Below, piece by piece: positions 6,214 through 7,124 of a DNA stretch of 7,124 nt. Each line of letters opens with the position of its first letter. Positions within the stretch are counted from its first letter, which is position 1. Source of the DNA: JANYGM01 sp043764015. Lineage in GTDB: Bacteria; Bacteroidota; Bacteroidia; Cytophagales; Thermonemataceae. The notes under the pieces are model-generated. The model was not told the origin of the DNA. It saw only the letters and a list, made by a program, of their open reading frames with translations, and made no database searches. The DNA lies in the NCBI GenBank assembly GCA_043764015.1, contig JAYUKY010000125.1:1-7124 (forward strand), given 5' to 3'. The translations under genes and the position numbers were made by a program.

Positions 6214-6936
6214 ATGGAAGACATCAACACGCCCATAAATAACACGCCAAACAATACGCCCAACAACGAGCCAAAGGAAGTAGCAACAGAAACAGTTACC
6301 TCTTATAAGGACGTTGTAGTAAATGTGGATAAACAAGACGCTGAAAATAAATTTAGCGGAATGAAAGACCTTTTTACGTCTATTATCAGTGAAAACCGCA
6401 AGGATTACGACAAACAAATTACTGAAATGCGTGGTTTGTTTATGACTGTTTTGGAAGAAAACCGCAAACAAGGGCAACTACAAGTACAAGATATGTACAA
6501 AACTTTGCCTAGCCTCATCAACGAAGCTGACAAAATGCGCCGCAAAGAGGAATATGTTTTTTTGAATGATGAAGACGGTCTGGATAAAGGCACAAAATCT
6601 GGTAAATATACCCGTATGAGTGCTATTAAAGAACTTATTGTAGGGAAAGATACCAAAAATATTCAGGAAAGATTAGCTATTTTGGAAGCAGAAGTAGAAG
6701 AAACAGTTTTGCAAGACAAAGAAAGCCTTGCACAAGCTGCCAAAGATATTTATGATAGACTAGAAAGAATGGAAAACCGCATTAAGAGCGAGTTAGACAA
6801 AACTTTTGAAATCATTAAACTTGAAATTCAAACAGAAGAAAAAAATCTTTCTATCAGAGAAGAAATGTCTAAAAATTTGCGTATGATGGCAGACCAAACA
6901 AAAGGTTATAAACAGTTTTTTGAAGTAAAAGCGTAG
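6214..6936 (+). CDS. Coiled-coil protein of unknown function, partner of the upstream gene
   Basis: This 240-residue protein has no signal peptide or membrane segment. Residues 1-20 are a flexible tract with NNTP repeats. Residues 50-95 contain an internal duplication of about 21-22 residues: MKDLFTSIISENRK (50-63) followed by MRGLFMTVLEENRK (72-85), then a partial third copy at DMYKTL. A polar segment with NDEDGLDKGTKSGKY (118-132) leads into AIKELIVGKDTKNIQERL (137-154), which resembles LDEVRKLIFGEE of the upstream protein and is likewise followed by a helix. From about 150 to 225 the sequence is continuous amphipathic helix rich in Glu, Lys, Ile and Leu, expected to be coiled coil. No catalytic residues are evident, so a structural or scaffolding role is possible, but that is a guess. 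The ATG at 6214 lies 6 bp after the preceding stop; the stop at 6936 is one base before the right repeat arm. Confidence 0.85.
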   Translation: MEDINTPINNTPNNTPNNEPKEVATETVTSYKDVVVNVDKQDAENKFSGMKDLFTSIISENRKDYDKQITEMRGLFMTVLEENRKQGQLQVQDMYKTLPSLINEADKMRRKEEYVFLNDEDGLDKGTKSGKYTRMSAIKELIVGKDTKNIQERLAILEAEVEETVLQDKESLAQAAKDIYDRLERMENRIKSELDKTFEIIKLEIQTEEKNLSIREEMSKNLRMMADQTKGYKQFFEVKA

Positions 6937-6937
6937 G

Positions 6938-6975
6938 AATTGTGAATTTTAAATTGTGAATTGTGAATGAAATAC
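6938..6975. repeat. Right arm of the 32-bp perfect inverted repeat
   Basis: Positions 6938-6969 are the exact reverse complement of 5820-5851. The match continues through AATAC (6971-6975) if one extra A is allowed. The arm starts one base after the TAG of the upstream coiled-coil gene. The inner ends of the two arms are 1086 bp apart, enclosing just the two reading frames. There is no flanking target-site duplication or transposase in sight. Confidence 0.93.
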
Positions 6976-7064
6976 AATAAATAATTATAAAATTAAGATA
7001 ACCATTTATTTGTATTGAAATCCTGAAAGGGTAGGCTGTTCAGAAGATATATAAAAATTCCCCC

Positions 7065-7072
7065 TATATTTG
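7065..7072 (+). promoter_or_regulatory. Promoter -7 element for the gene at 7105
   Basis: TATATTTG is a full match to TAnnTTTG. No TTG is found at the right distance upstream, so only half of the promoter is supported. Transcription would start near 7079 and leave a leader of about 25 nt that contains the AGGAGG site. The rest of 6976-7064 is AT-rich with only a weak hairpin (CTGAA at 7023-7027 with TTCAG at 7039-7043). Confidence 0.4.
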
Positions 7073-7093
7073 TGTTGCAAAACATATCTAAAT

Positions 7094-7100
7094 AGGAGGA
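7094..7100 (+). promoter_or_regulatory. Strong Shine-Dalgarno site AGGAGGA
   Basis: AGGAGGA lies 4 nt before the ATG at 7105 (5 nt from the AGGAGG core). It is the only strong Shine-Dalgarno sequence at any start codon in this window; the other starts have AT-rich leaders, as is usual in Bacteroidota. Confidence 0.7.
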
Positions 7101-7104
7101 AAAT

Positions 7105-7124
7105 ATGCCCGAAGCCACAGTCAA
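7105..7124 (+). CDS. Start of an unidentified gene cut by the right edge
   Basis: ATG at 7105 follows a strong ribosome binding site and a -7 promoter element. Only the first six codons (MPEATV) and part of a seventh are present, so the product cannot be identified. The frame is supported by the upstream signals and not by coding length. Confidence 0.55.

Noticed and set aside
6196..6656. Minus-strand frames at 6196-6477 and 6405-6656
   Set aside because: They lie antisense to the coiled-coil gene, and their composition reflects the complementary strand of Glu/Lys-rich codons.
5815..6975. Insertion sequence or CRISPR array explanation for the repeats
   Set aside because: No transposase is encoded between the arms and no target duplication is seen; there are only two copies in opposite orientation, with no regular spacers.

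Overview
The window looks like chromosomal DNA from a member of the Bacteroidota, probably a marine or gliding Cytophagales-type bacterium. This is inferred from the AT-rich composition, from five good matches to the Bacteroidota promoter (TTG, a 19-22 bp spacer, then TAnnTTTG), from start codons that mostly lack a Shine-Dalgarno sequence, and from MTHFR and NAD+ synthetase proteins of the kind I associate with that phylum. No species can be named from the sequence alone.

Layout, left to right. (1) 1-1064, minus strand: the N-terminal 354 residues of a lipoprotein gene that runs off the left edge. (2) 1065-1238: a divergent control region in which two face-to-face promoters overlap and two short perfect palindromes lie on or beside them. 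(3) 1239-1592, plus strand: a small XRE-family helix-turn-helix regulator, ending at a strong hairpin terminator placed between it and the convergent nadE. (4) 3722-4525 and 1669-3642, minus strand: a second lipoprotein followed by glutamine-dependent NAD+ synthetase (nadE), 79 bp apart, possibly co-transcribed although nadE may also have its own promoter. (5) 4742-5692, plus strand: metF, 5,10-methylenetetrahydrofolate reductase, transcribed alone. (6) 5884-6207 and 6214-6936, plus strand: two coiled-coil proteins of unknown function, 6 bp apart, behind a well-formed promoter. The pair is bracketed by a perfect 32-bp inverted repeat built from the heptamer ATTCACA. (7) 7105-end: the first codons of another gene, preceded by an unusually strong AGGAGG ribosome binding site.

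How the genes fit together. nadE and metF are unrelated housekeeping genes (NAD+ synthesis and one-carbon/methionine metabolism). The regulator and the lipoprotein at the left edge look like a divergent regulator-target pair. The most unusual structure is the coiled-coil gene pair: both proteins carry a similar short motif (L-I-x-G followed by an amphipathic helix), and the repeat arms sit exactly outside the two reading frames, in the predicted 5' leader and directly after the last stop codon. I found no rRNA, tRNA, CRISPR array, transposase or known riboswitch.
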